A DNA stretch of 26,432 nucleotides from JAWKVD01 sp041398225 (GCA_041398225.1 JAWKVD010000035.1:1-26432), one strand, 5' to 3'. Positions 15,808-24,073 are shown, counted from the stretch's first letter. The notes: generated from the sequence alone by a model not told the origin. Program-made: numbers and translations.

Positions 15808-16171
15808 GGCCGTTCTTCATCTTGTCGGCTGGGCGCTGGTTCTGTTCGGCGCCTTGCTGGCGTTTCTCGGCGCGATCGGCGTCATGCGCTTCCCGGACAT
15901 CTACACCCGCCTGCACGCGGCCAGCATCACCGACACCGGCGGCGCCACGGTCATGCTGCTCGGCCTCGCCCTGATTTCAGGTTTGACGCAGGAGACCGGC
16001 AAGCTCGCCATCACCTGGGGTCTCATCATGCTGACCAGCCCGACGGCGGCTCACGCGCTTGCCAACGCGGCCTGGAGCGCGGGCGTCCAGCCGGTGATCG
16101 GTCCCTATCGGATCGTCAAGGGCAAGCCTGACGCCGGTTCGCCCGAAGCGGACGGAAAGGGCGACGCCTGA
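15797..16171 (+). CDS. mrpG: Mrp antiporter subunit G (MnhG)
   Basis: A 124-residue protein with three membrane helices. The family signature is clear: GAIGVMRFPDIYTRLHAASITDTGG, which follows the usual G-x-x-R-x-P-D-x-x-x-R-x-H-A-x-x-x-x-D-T-x-G pattern, then ITWGLIMLTSPTAAHALANAA. It corresponds to MbhC in the archaeal module. It overlaps mrpF by 11 bp, and its TGA shares a base with the ATG of the next gene, a tight coupling typical of this operon. The C-terminal 20 residues are hydrophilic and variable. Confidence 0.95.
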   Translation: MSIEAVLHLVGWALVLFGALLAFLGAIGVMRFPDIYTRLHAASITDTGGATVMLLGLALISGLTQETGKLAITWGLIMLTSPTAAHALANAAWSAGVQPVIGPYRIVKGKPDAGSPEADGKGDA

Positions 16172-17331
16172 TGGACTTCGCAACGCCCTTCGACATCAAC
16201 ACCGCGATCAATCTCGGTCTTCTGGGCATTCTGCTGGCCATTCTGGGCGGCATCATCACCACGCGCAGCCTGCTCGCCGCCATCCTTCTGATGAGCGTCT
16301 ATTCGCTCGTCTCCGTGGTCTGGCTGGTCATCATGGATGCGGTCGACGTCGCCTTCACCGAGGCGGTGGTCGGCGCGGGCATCTCAACCATCGTGCTCCT
16401 CGGCGCCATCCTGCTGACGCGTTCCGAAGCGCTTCACATCAAGTGGCAGGACGTGATCGGCCCCGCCGCCGCCGTGCTGGCGACCGGCGCGCTGCTGCTC
16501 TATGCGGCGATCGACCTTCCGGCGCTGGGCGATCCGTCCTCGCCCGCCAACGCCTATGTCGGCCGGCTCTATATCGAGCACACGCCGCACGAGATCGGCG
16601 TCCCGAACATCGTCACCGCCGTCCTGTCCAGCTATCGCGGTTTCGACACGCTGGGCGAAACCACCGTGATTTTCGCGGCGGGCATCGCCGTCACCATCAT
16701 GCTCGGCTTCGGCGAGCGGTCTCTGTCGGACCTGCCGGCCGATGTGCGCGCGCCGAACTTCGACAACCTCGCGGAGAGCGATCACCATGTGATCCTGCGC
16801 GTCGCCGCCAAGATGCTGGCGCCGGTCACCATCCTCTATGCGCTGTACGTGCAGTTCCACGGCGACCTTGGGGCGGGGGGCGGTTTCCAGGCCGGCGTGG
16901 TCGTCGCCGTCGCCGTGATCCTGCATGCGCTGGTCTTCGGCCTGCGCGATACGATGCACGCCATCCGGCCTGAAGTGACGCGGGGCGTCTCCGCCGTCGG
17001 CGTCCTGATCTATGCAGGCGTGGGCGTGATCGGCATGCTCAACGGCGGCGTGTTTCTCGACTACGACCATCTCTTCCCGGTCGCCTTCGAAAGCGGATTG
17101 CCCGGCAGCCACCTGTCCGGCGGGCACCACCATTGGGGGCAGCATTTCGGCATCATGTTCATCGAACTGGGCGTGCTCGCGACGGTCTCCTCCACGCTGA
17201 TCACGGTGTTCTACGCGTTTGCGGGCCGGTCTTCCGACGCCGAAGTCGACATTCACGCCGCTCATGCGCCGCCGGCCGCCGATGCGCCGATGCGCGCGTC
17301 CGGGGCGGCGAAAGGAGGCGCGGGCGCTTGA
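16171..17331 (+). CDS. Fusion of MrpA C-terminal (MbhD/MbhE-like) and MrpB domains
   Basis: A 386-residue membrane protein with about ten helices that joins three parts. Residues 10-85 are DUF4040/MbhD-like, with FTEAVVGAGISTIVLLGA. Residues 95-185 are MbhE-like, with NIVTAVLSSYRGFDTLGETTV; both parts are normally found at the C-terminus of MrpA. Residues 205-350 are MnhB, with the hallmark HGDLGAGGGFQAGVV at about 230-244. A His-rich loop (HLSGGHHHWGQH, about 314-325) and a His/Ala/Pro tail are notable. The N-terminal antiporter part of MrpA is absent and is presumably supplied by one of the separate D-like subunits. These parts line the ion path of the complex. The start overlaps mrpG in TGATG; its TGA in turn overlaps mrpC. 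Confidence 0.92.
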   Translation: MDFATPFDINTAINLGLLGILLAILGGIITTRSLLAAILLMSVYSLVSVVWLVIMDAVDVAFTEAVVGAGISTIVLLGAILLTRSEALHIKWQDVIGPAAAVLATGALLLYAAIDLPALGDPSSPANAYVGRLYIEHTPHEIGVPNIVTAVLSSYRGFDTLGETTVIFAAGIAVTIMLGFGERSLSDLPADVRAPNFDNLAESDHHVILRVAAKMLAPVTILYALYVQFHGDLGAGGGFQAGVVVAVAVILHALVFGLRDTMHAIRPEVTRGVSAVGVLIYAGVGVIGMLNGGVFLDYDHLFPVAFESGLPGSHLSGGHHHWGQHFGIMFIELGVLATVSSTLITVFYAFAGRSSDAEVDIHAAHAPPAADAPMRASGAAKGGAGA

Positions 17332-17825
17332 TGTCCATGCTCCAGTCGCTTCTCGGGCACGCCAACTATATCGCCATCATCGTGCTGATGATGGGCGGCC
17401 TGTTCATCGTGTTCTCGCGCGCCAACCTCATCAAGCGGATGATCGGGCTGAGCGTGTTCCAGACCTCCGTCGGCCTGTTCTACATTTCGCTGGGCAAGGT
17501 CGCCGGCGGCACCGCGCCGATCGAGCTTGACGCCTCCAGCCGGGCGGGCCGCGAGCTGGCCTCGCATCTCGATCCCGCCTATGTCGCCGGCTACGGCGTC
17601 GACGGCGTCGTCTATTCGAACCCGCTGCCGCACGTTCTCATTCTCACCGCGATCGTGGTGGGCGTGGCGACCCTCGCGGTCGGCCTCGCCATCGCGGTGC
17701 GCATCCGCGAGGCCTACGGCACCGTTGAAGCTTCCGAGATTGAGCGCATGGATCTTCAAAGCGAAGAGGTGCTGAGCGGCGAGCCCATGGTGGCGGCCAA
17801 GAGCGGCGGAGGCGACACGCCGTGA
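17331..17825 (+). CDS. mrpC: Mrp antiporter subunit C (MnhC, NuoK-like)
   Basis: A 164-residue protein with three membrane helices, homologous to NuoK of complex I. Landmarks are LMMGGLFIVFSRANLIKRMIGL followed by the short helix SVFQTSVGLFYISLG, and the last helix PHVLILTAIVVGVATLAVGLAI with the conserved LTAIVVG. A 35-residue loop between helices 2 and 3 and a 40-residue acidic tail make it longer than the usual 110-130 residues. I chose the ATG at 17331, which overlaps the previous stop; GGAGG lies 12 bases upstream, and the ATG at 17337 is possible. The stop overlaps the GTG of the next gene. Confidence 0.93.
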   Translation: MSMLQSLLGHANYIAIIVLMMGGLFIVFSRANLIKRMIGLSVFQTSVGLFYISLGKVAGGTAPIELDASSRAGRELASHLDPAYVAGYGVDGVVYSNPLPHVLILTAIVVGVATLAVGLAIAVRIREAYGTVEASEIERMDLQSEEVLSGEPMVAAKSGGGDTP

Positions 17826-19345
17826 ACGCATTCGCATCCATCTCCTTCGCGCCCGATTTCCTCGCAGCGCACGCCATCGTCCTGCTGGCGATCGGCCCGC
17901 TGATCGCCGGTTGCGCCGCCGCGCTCGCGCCGGGCTCGCGGTCGGCCTGGCTGATCTCGATCGCCGGGTCCGCCTTTTCCTTCTGGATGGCGCTGGAGGT
18001 CGCCCATCAGGTCGCGGTGAGCGATCTGGTGGTTTACGCGATGGGCGGGTTCGAGCCGCCCTACGGCATCACCTTCCGGGCCGACGGGATAAGCGCGGTG
18101 TTCTCGCTGCTGATCTCGTTCATCGCGACGCTGTCGGCGCTTTATTCCGGGCACAGCCTCAACGCCGAAGTGCTCAAGGGCAAGCACACGCTGTTTCAGG
18201 CCGGCTTTCTGCTCTGCCTTGCCGGGCTGCAGGGCATGGTCTCCACCGGAGACGCGTTCAACGCCTTCGTCTTCCTCGAGATATCGTCCATCGGCACCTA
18301 CGCGCTGATCGGCGTCGGCGAGGCGAGGGACCGGCGCGCGCTTCCCGCGGCGTTCAACTATCTCATCATGGGAACCATCGGCGCGACCTTCTACGTCATC
18401 GGCGTCGGCTTCCTCTACGCGGCGACCGGCACGCTGAACCTCGCGGATCTCGCCGAGCGCATTCCTCTGGCCACCCAGCGCCGCACCGTCGAGGCGGGCT
18501 TCGCCTTCATCGTCGTGGGACTGGGATTGAAGGCGGCGATGTTCCCGCTGCATGGCTGGCTGCCGGGCGCCTACGCCTACTCGCCCTCGCTGATCAACGT
18601 CTTCCTCTCGGCGACCGCCACAAAGGCCGCGCTTTATCTCATCATCCGGTTCTCGTTCGACGTCTTCGGTCCGGTCACGCAGTTCATCGACGGCTTCATG
18701 CAATGGCTGTTCGCGCCCCTTGCGGCGGCCGCGGCCATCGTGTGTTCGGCGCAGGCGATCTTCCAGACCGAGATACGCCGTATGCTGGCCTTCTCTTCGG
18801 TCGCCCAGGTCGGACTCATCATGCTCGGCGTCGCCAGCCTCACCGGCATCGGTCTCGCCGGCGGCATGATGCACCTGATGGCGCACTCGATCATGAAAGC
18901 GATGCTGTTCATGGCCATCGGCGGCGTGACGCTGAAAGTGCGCGGCCTCAAGCTCGCGGACTTCGCGGGGGCCGGCCGCGCCGCGCCCTGGACGATGATC
19001 CCGTTCGCGATCGGCGCGCTCAGCCTCGCCGGCGTGCCGCTCACCTTCGGCTTCCTCTCGAAGTGGCGGCTGATCCAGTCGATGCTCGAAACCGGGAACG
19101 TCATGGCGGTGGTCGCGATCGCGGTCGCCTCCTTCCTGACCCTGATCTATTGCGGGCGCATGCTCGAGACCGTGTTCTTCCGCTATCCGCGCCCCGGCGC
19201 GCGGCGCGTGAAGGAGGCCCCGGTCGGCGCGCTGATCCCGCTCTGGATACTTGCGCTCGCCACCGTCTATTTCGGCATTGACGGACGCCTGCCGGACGCG
19301 CTTGCGCATTCAGCGGCCTCCGCCGTCGTGGGGGCGATCCCATGA
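17822..19345 (+). CDS. mrpD: Mrp antiporter subunit D (proton-conducting, first copy)
   Basis: A 507-residue protein with about fourteen membrane helices, related to NuoL/M/N of complex I. Residues expected for ion translocation are present: E153 in FVFLEISSIG (helix 5), K237 in GLGLKAAMFPLHGWLPGAY (helix 7) and K268 in TATKAALYL (helix 8). SSVAQVG and the His-rich MMHLMAHSIMKAMLF helix are also kept. It should move protons or Na+ as part of the secondary antiporter. The GTG start at 17822 lies inside the preceding stop and has GGAGG nine bases upstream. Its stop overlaps the next ATG (ATGA). It sits in the position of MbhH in the archaeal module. Confidence 0.94.
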   Translation: MNAFASISFAPDFLAAHAIVLLAIGPLIAGCAAALAPGSRSAWLISIAGSAFSFWMALEVAHQVAVSDLVVYAMGGFEPPYGITFRADGISAVFSLLISFIATLSALYSGHSLNAEVLKGKHTLFQAGFLLCLAGLQGMVSTGDAFNAFVFLEISSIGTYALIGVGEARDRRALPAAFNYLIMGTIGATFYVIGVGFLYAATGTLNLADLAERIPLATQRRTVEAGFAFIVVGLGLKAAMFPLHGWLPGAYAYSPSLINVFLSATATKAALYLIIRFSFDVFGPVTQFIDGFMQWLFAPLAAAAAIVCSAQAIFQTEIRRMLAFSSVAQVGLIMLGVASLTGIGLAGGMMHLMAHSIMKAMLFMAIGGVTLKVRGLKLADFAGAGRAAPWTMIPFAIGALSLAGVPLTFGFLSKWRLIQSMLETGNVMAVVAIAVASFLTLIYCGRMLETVFFRYPRPGARRVKEAPVGALIPLWILALATVYFGIDGRLPDALAHSAASAVVGAIP

Positions 19346-20821
19346 GCGTCGCCGAAGCCCTCATTCCCGTAGCCCTGCTGCTGCCGCTGGGCGCCTCGGT
19401 GCTGACCTTCCTGCTCGGCAAGGTTCCCGACGTCCGCGACACGCTCACCATGGTGATGGCGATCTCGCTCGCCGTCGTTTGCGGCTGGCTGTTCATCGAG
19501 GTTGGAAACGGCGCCCGGCCGGTCTTCGTCATCGGCGAGCCGGTGCCCGGCCTGACGCTGGGCTTTCATGTCGAACCGCTGGGCGCGTTGTTCGCGGCCA
19601 TGGCCAGCGGCCTGTGGGCGGTCAACTCGCTATTCGCCATCGGCTATATGCGCGGCAAGAAGGAAGACAACCAGACGCGCTTCTACATCTGCTTCGGCCT
19701 CGCCATCGCCGGCGCGATGGGCGTAGCGATGGCGGAGAACCTGTTCACGCTGTTCGTCTTCTACGAAGTGCTGACGCTGTCGACCTATCCGCTGGTCACG
19801 CATGCGGGCGACGCGCCGGCGCGACGGGCGGGGCGGATCTATCTCGGTACGCTGGTGGGCGCTTCGGTCCTGCTGTTTCTGCCGGCGATCATCGCCATCT
19901 TCGCGATCACCGGCACAACCGAGTTCACGCCCGGCGGCGTGCTTTACGGAAAGGTCGATCCCGTCGTCTCCAGCATCCTGCTCGTGATGCTGGTGTTCGG
20001 CGTCGCCAAGGCCGCGATGTTCCCGCTGCACTACTGGTTGCCGACCGCGATGGTCGCCCCCACGCCGGTGTCCGCGCTGCTGCACGCCGTCGCCGTGGTG
20101 AAGGCCGGCGCGTTCACGCTGCTTCAAGGTCTCCGCCTACATCTTCGGGTCCGCGCAAATGTCGGAGACCCCGGCGGCCGAATGGCTGTTGTGGCTGGCC
20201 GCTGCGATGATCGTGATCTCCTCCATCGTCGCGATCACCAAGGATCAGCTCAAAGCGCGTCTGGCCTGGTCGACCATCGGCCAGCTCGCCTACATGACCG
20301 CCGCGGCGCTGATGGCCGGATCGGCGGCCGTCGTCGCCGGCGGCGTCCACATGCTGACGCACGCCTTCGGCAAGATCACGCTCTTCATGTGCGCCGGCGC
20401 GATCTACGTCGCCACCAGCCGCACCAAGGTGTCCGAACTTTCGGGCATGGGCCGCTCCATGCCGTGGCTGTTCGCCGCCTGGACGGTCGGCGCGCTGTCG
20501 GTCTCCGGCCTGCCGCCGTTCGGGGGCATGTGGTCGAAATTCCTGCTCATGGAGGCGGCGGTCGATCGCGGATACATGTTCGTGGTGTGGGCGCTGATCG
20601 GTTCGTCGCTGCTGTCGGTCTACTATCTCGTCAGCATCAGCTTCCGCGCCTTCCTGCCGCCGCCGGGCGAGGGCGAAGGCGCGGTGCGCATCAAGTCGCG
20701 CGAGATGGTTCGTCTGTGCGTGGTCGCGCTGTGCCTGACGGCCCTTGGCGCCTTCCTGCTGTTCTTCCTGGCGGACGGCGTGGCGCACTATCTCGCCCCC
20801 ATCGGAGAGGAGGGACCATGA
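19342..20821 (+). pseudogene. Second MrpD-like proton-conducting subunit, frameshifted
   Basis: Codons 1-261 (frame 1, to 20124) encode helices 1-8 of a NuoL/M/N-like antiporter subunit, with E142, K223 (VAKAAMFPLHYWLP) and K254. The family sequence then continues in frame 2 from AAG at 20126 (KVSAYIFGSAQMSETPAAEW) to the TGA at 20819-20821. Removing one T from the TT at 20123-20124 restores CTG CTC AAG and a 492-residue protein of normal length. As written, frame 1 has no stop and runs into the next gene, ending at 21204. This is a one-base insertion, a base-calling error, or less likely programmed shifting at CTT-C. The rest is well conserved, so decay, if real, is recent. An ATG at 20159 could restart translation but lacks a ribosome-binding site. 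Confidence 0.88.
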
Positions 20822-21204
20822 CGCCGGCCGAGCCCCCAGGCATTCCGCCCGAAGCCGGCGGCGCCGGCCCTGCTGGCGTTCCCCCGGAAGCCGCTCCCCA
20901 GCCGGAGCATCCGCTTTCGGTTCTGCTGTTCGCGCCTCTGCGCACGCCGCAGGGTCATCGCGCCATCGTCATCGGCTTGTCGGCGATCTGCGCGCTTCTG
21001 GTGATCCTTGGCTTCGTCGTTCCGCTGATCGCCCACAACGAACTCGAGCGCATCCCCGCCTTCTACGCCGCGTTCGGCTTCGCCGCCTTCGCGCTGGCGG
21101 TGCTGTCGGGCTGGCCGCTCGGCCGTCTGCTGCGGCGGCCGGAGGGCTTCTACGAAACCATCGCGCGCCGCAAGCCGGCCAAGGAGCGCGACGATGGAGA
21201 ATAG
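20818..21204 (+). CDS. Small two-helix membrane protein of the Mrp operon
   Basis: A 128-residue protein lying between two MrpD-like genes. Residues 1-45 are Pro/Glu/Ala-rich and soluble. Two membrane helices follow at about 50-72 and 80-103, then a basic tail (GRLLRRPEGFYETIARRKPAKERDDGE). It belongs to no classical Mrp subunit that I recognise and may be an accessory or assembly factor. Its ATG overlaps the preceding TGA (ATGA), with GGAGAGGAGGG upstream, and its end overlaps the third D-like gene by 11 bp, so it is translated as part of the operon. Its frame is also the one an uncorrected ribosome would be in after the frameshift upstream. Confidence 0.82.
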   Translation: MTPAEPPGIPPEAGGAGPAGVPPEAAPQPEHPLSVLLFAPLRTPQGHRAIVIGLSAICALLVILGFVVPLIAHNELERIPAFYAAFGFAAFALAVLSGWPLGRLLRRPEGFYETIARRKPAKERDDGE

Positions 21205-22981
21205 CGTGATGGGCGCCTTCCTCGCCGGCCTCAATCCCGGCCTTATCGTCATCGCGGCGGGCTTTGTGGTGGCGTTCGTGCGCGGCGCCCCGGCGCGCGC
21301 CGCGATTCTGGTCGGCGGCCCGATGCTGGCCTTCGTCGCCCTGACGTTCGCGGGCGCGTCCGGCGCCGATCTCGCGCCCGCCAGCCTGTTCGGCATGGAG
21401 CTGTCGCTCTATCGCATCGACAGTCTTTCTTTCGTTTTCTCGCTGGCCTTCCTGATCGCGGCCGCGCTCGGCGGCATCTACTCGCTGCACCGGGAAGATC
21501 CGATGCAGGACGCGGCGGGCATGATCTATGCCGGCGCCGCGATCGGCGCGTGTCTGGCTGGCGATCTCATAACGCTGTTCTTCTACTGGGAGCTGACGGC
21601 GCTGGCCTCGGTGCTGCTGATCCTCGCGCGGCGCACCCGGGAATCCTACGAAGCCTCGATCCGCTATCTCATCATCCAGCTTGTCTCCGGGCTTCTTCTG
21701 CTGGCGGGCGCGCTCCAGATCCACGAGGCGACCGGATCGGTGAAGTTCGACGCCATCGCCTCCAGCGGACTTCAGCCGCTGGTTGGAGTGATCGACATCA
21801 ACCTGCCGGGCGCATGGCTGGTGCTGGCCGCTTTCGGCATCAAGGCGGCGTTCCCGCTGGTGCATTCCTGGCTGCAGGACAGCTATCCGCAGGCGACGGA
21901 AACCGGCGCCGTGGTTCTGTCGGCCTTCACTACAAAGCTCGCGGTGTATGCGCTGGCGCGTTGTTTCGCGGGCCTCGACATCCTCATCTGGATCGGCGCG
22001 ATCATGACCGTCTTCCCGGTCTTCTTCGCGGTGATCGAAAACGATCTGCGCAAGGTTCTGGCCTACAGTCTCAACAACCAGGTCGGCTTCATGGTGTGCG
22101 CCATCGGCGTCGGCGGGCATCTGGCGATCAACGGCGCGGCGGCGCACGCCTTCGCGCACATCATCTACAAATCGCTTCTGTTCATGACGATGGGCGCCGT
22201 TCTGCTTCGCACCGGCACGACAAAGGCGACGGAGCTGGGCGGCCTGCACCGCACCATGCCCTACACGGCGCTGTTCTGCATTGTCGGGGCGGTGTCGATC
22301 TCGGCGCTGCCGTTCTTCTCGGGGTTCGCGGCCAAGTCGCTGACCATGTCGGCGGTGCAGGAGCATCACCTCACGGCGATCTGGCTGATGCTGCTCTTCG
22401 CGTCCGCCGGCGTGCTGGAGCATTCGGGGATCAAGATCCCGTATTTCGCCTTCTTCGGGCATGACAGCGGGCTGCGCCCGAAGGAAGCGCCGTTCAACAT
22501 GCTGCTGGCGATGGGGATCGCCGCGGCGATCTGCCTGGGCGTCGGCGTCGCGCCGGGCTGGCTGTACGGCATTCTTCCTTATCGCGACGAGGCGCTGGAA
22601 TATCTCCGACACGATCTCTGGACCTCTTCGCACCTGATAACGCAATTCCAGTTGCTGGCGTTCGCGGCGCTGGCCTTCATCGTGCTCCAGAATCGCGGGC
22701 TCTATCCGGCCGAACGGCCCGGACTGATCCTCGACGCGGAATGGCTCTGGCGCCGGGCCGCTCCGGCGGTGGTGCGCTGGATCGGGCGCATGCTCTCGGC
22801 GCTGTCGGCCTGGGCGGGCGGAATTCGCGAGAAGCTGGGCGAGGGCGTTGGCGCGGCGGCGCGCGGGATGCTGGCGCCGGCGGGCTATTTCAGCCGTAAG
22901 GTTCCGCTTGCCGCTACGGCAGTCTGGACCGCGGGGATACTCGCACTTGTGCTGTTGATCTCGTTTTTCGCTACGCGCTGA
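21194..22981 (+). CDS. Third MrpD-like proton-conducting subunit with long tail
   Basis: A 595-residue protein of the NuoL/M/N and MrpA/D family. Helix 5 has E133 in FFYWELTALASV, helix 7 has K217 in AFGIKAAFPLVHSWLQDSYPQA, helix 8 has K248 in FTTKLAVYAL, and AYSLNNQVGFM and AHAFAHIIYKSLLFM follow. After the core, about 120 residues include GLILDAEWLWRRAAP, an amphipathic region and a final membrane helix (ATAVWTAGILALVLLISF). This tail is longer than in ordinary MrpD and may replace structural parts of MrpA. The ATG at 21194 overlaps the previous gene by 11 bp. It is the last gene of the operon; I see no strong terminator after it. Whether it fills the role of the missing MrpA N-terminal domain is an inference. 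Confidence 0.92.
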   Translation: MENSVMGAFLAGLNPGLIVIAAGFVVAFVRGAPARAAILVGGPMLAFVALTFAGASGADLAPASLFGMELSLYRIDSLSFVFSLAFLIAAALGGIYSLHREDPMQDAAGMIYAGAAIGACLAGDLITLFFYWELTALASVLLILARRTRESYEASIRYLIIQLVSGLLLLAGALQIHEATGSVKFDAIASSGLQPLVGVIDINLPGAWLVLAAFGIKAAFPLVHSWLQDSYPQATETGAVVLSAFTTKLAVYALARCFAGLDILIWIGAIMTVFPVFFAVIENDLRKVLAYSLNNQVGFMVCAIGVGGHLAINGAAAHAFAHIIYKSLLFMTMGAVLLRTGTTKATELGGLHRTMPYTALFCIVGAVSISALPFFSGFAAKSLTMSAVQEHHLTAIWLMLLFASAGVLEHSGIKIPYFAFFGHDSGLRPKEAPFNMLLAMGIAAAICLGVGVAPGWLYGILPYRDEALEYLRHDLWTSSHLITQFQLLAFAALAFIVLQNRGLYPAERPGLILDAEWLWRRAAPAVVRWIGRMLSALSAWAGGIREKLGEGVGAAARGMLAPAGYFSRKVPLAATAVWTAGILALVLLISFFATR

Positions 22982-23136
22982 CTTGCGTTAGTTGCAAAAG
23001 ACTTGCGTCTATGTTGGAGCAAAGTGGCGTCAGCATTTGAACGCTTGCAAGTTGCTCGGTTTTCTACTTTTGTTAGTTTCACAAAGTGAAGCGATCATTT
23101 CACTAAGCTCATCCATGGGGTGGACGGAGGGTATTG
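22980..23136 (+). promoter_or_regulatory. AT-richer mucR leader with helically phased repeats
   Basis: This 157-bp gap is clearly richer in A+T than the genes around it. It has GACTTGCGT at 22980-22988 and again at 23000-23008 (20 bp apart), a CTTGCAAG palindrome at 23044-23051, TTTCAC at 23077-23082 and 23098-23103 (21 bp apart), and TTCAC-AAA-GTGAA at 23078-23090. MucR/Ros proteins bind AT-rich DNA and often repress their own genes, so this is a likely autoregulatory promoter. A weak TTGAAC at 23037 could be a -35 element. Confidence 0.45.
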
Positions 23137-23547
23137 ATGGAGCGGGACGACGCCCGGCCTCTGGAACTTCTCGAATTGGCCTCCGAGATTGTGGCGGCCT
23201 ATGTGTCACATAACCCGATACCGACCGGGGATCTGCCGCGCCTGATCGAGCAGGTCCACAGCACGTTGATCGAACTGCATGCGGGACTGACCGTGGCGCC
23301 GCGCGCCGACCTCAAGCCTGCGGTTCCGATCAAGAAGTCTGTGACGGACGACCACATCATCTGCCTGGAAGACGGCAAGAAGTTCAAATCTCTCAAGCGC
23401 CATCTGCGTACGCGCTACGACATGTCGCCAGAGCAGTACCGCGAGAAATGGCAACTGCCGCCGGACTATCCGATGGTCGCGCCGAACTATGCGCGACAGC
23501 GTTCGGATCTGGCGCGCCAGATGGGGTTGGGTCAGGCCAAGAAATAG
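23137..23547 (+). CDS. mucR: MucR/Ros family transcriptional regulator
   Basis: A 136-residue regulator. Residues 1-50 form the N-terminal helical oligomerisation part, and a linker leads to the Ros/MucR DNA-binding domain at about 70-133. The hallmark CLEDGKKFKSLKRHL, then SPEQYREKWQLPPDYPMVAPNYA, is intact. The zinc-ligand positions read C76, D79, H89 and Tyr94: the second His is missing, as in the zinc-independent members of the family. MucR proteins are global regulators in alphaproteobacteria that act on exopolysaccharide, motility, symbiosis or virulence and cell-cycle genes, binding AT-rich DNA in an H-NS-like way. The ATG at 23137 has GGAGG six bases upstream; the in-frame TTG directly before it is less likely. 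Confidence 0.96.
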   Translation: MERDDARPLELLELASEIVAAYVSHNPIPTGDLPRLIEQVHSTLIELHAGLTVAPRADLKPAVPIKKSVTDDHIICLEDGKKFKSLKRHLRTRYDMSPEQYREKWQLPPDYPMVAPNYARQRSDLARQMGLGQAKK

Positions 23548-23578
23548 GCTTGGCGCTCGCGCCCCCAGGCATCGCCGC

Positions 23579-24073
23579 TCAGAGACCGGACCCGGTTCCC
23601 TCGGGCGCGGGCGAGCCCCGCGAGACATGCGGACCGACGCCCTCTTGTCCGACCTCGCGGCAGGCGGGTTTCAGTCGCTTGTTGTTGGTGTCGCGTTTCT
23701 GACCTGGAAGATAGGGCGCCTTGCAGGCCAGCTTGCTGTTGTTGAGCAAGCCCCCAAGCACAGCAAGATCCGCTCTCAGCGAGGGTGTTTCCTCGTCGGG
23801 CTCCAGATGGAAGTCCCGGCAGAGATCGTGGTCCGGTCCGGATTTCGAGAACATGCAGTATTGCAGGTTCACCGCGTAGGAGCAGGTGTTGGCGTAGGTC
23901 AGGGTGTCAGAGTTGAGAGGGGTGCACTTCGAGGCTTTGGCGAAGAGCGCCGGTTCGGTGAGCAGGGTGACGACAAACCCCAGGGCCAGCAGCGGCGGAA
24001 ACGCGATCAGCGGAAACAGGCAGCCTGATTTATTGCGAGCGCCCGGAACGGTGAAGCGGTTCGATGTCGGCAT
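23579..24073 (-). CDS. Cysteine-rich membrane-anchored protein of unknown function
   Basis: A 164-residue protein with a basic N-terminus and one hydrophobic segment at about 18-38 (PLIAFPPLLALGFVVTLL), acting as a membrane anchor or uncleaved signal. The rest should be periplasmic and holds six cysteines at 50, 64, 73, 85, 117 and 138, an even number that could form three disulfides. Cys18 is at the edge of the helix. Landmarks are the TYANTCSYAVNLQYCMF region and DHDLCRDFHLEPDEETP. I do not recognise a family. The ATG at 24073 has AGGA seven bases upstream, which supports a real gene. It is convergent with mucR, with 31 bp between stops. The Gly/Ser/Pro C-terminal tail looks disordered. Confidence 0.65.
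   Translation of the reverse strand: MPTSNRFTVPGARNKSGCLFPLIAFPPLLALGFVVTLLTEPALFAKASKCTPLNSDTLTYANTCSYAVNLQYCMFSKSGPDHDLCRDFHLEPDEETPSLRADLAVLGGLLNNSKLACKAPYLPGQKRDTNNKRLKPACREVGQEGVGPHVSRGSPAPEGTGSGL

Noticed and set aside
17756..19309. A 517-codon minus-strand frame opposite mrpD
   Set aside because: Highly charged low-complexity shadow of a clear membrane protein gene in a tight operon.
20125..20817. Frame-1 reading through the second MrpD-like gene as a real 620-residue protein
   Set aside because: After codon 261 the frame-1 product loses all membrane helices and becomes Arg-rich, while frame 2 restores conserved helices 8-14. The open frame is an accident of base composition.
23038..23065. 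A firm -35/-10 promoter call for mucR
   Set aside because: TTGAAC is a fair -35, but the sequences at 16-19 bp spacing match the -10 consensus poorly, so it is mentioned only as weak.
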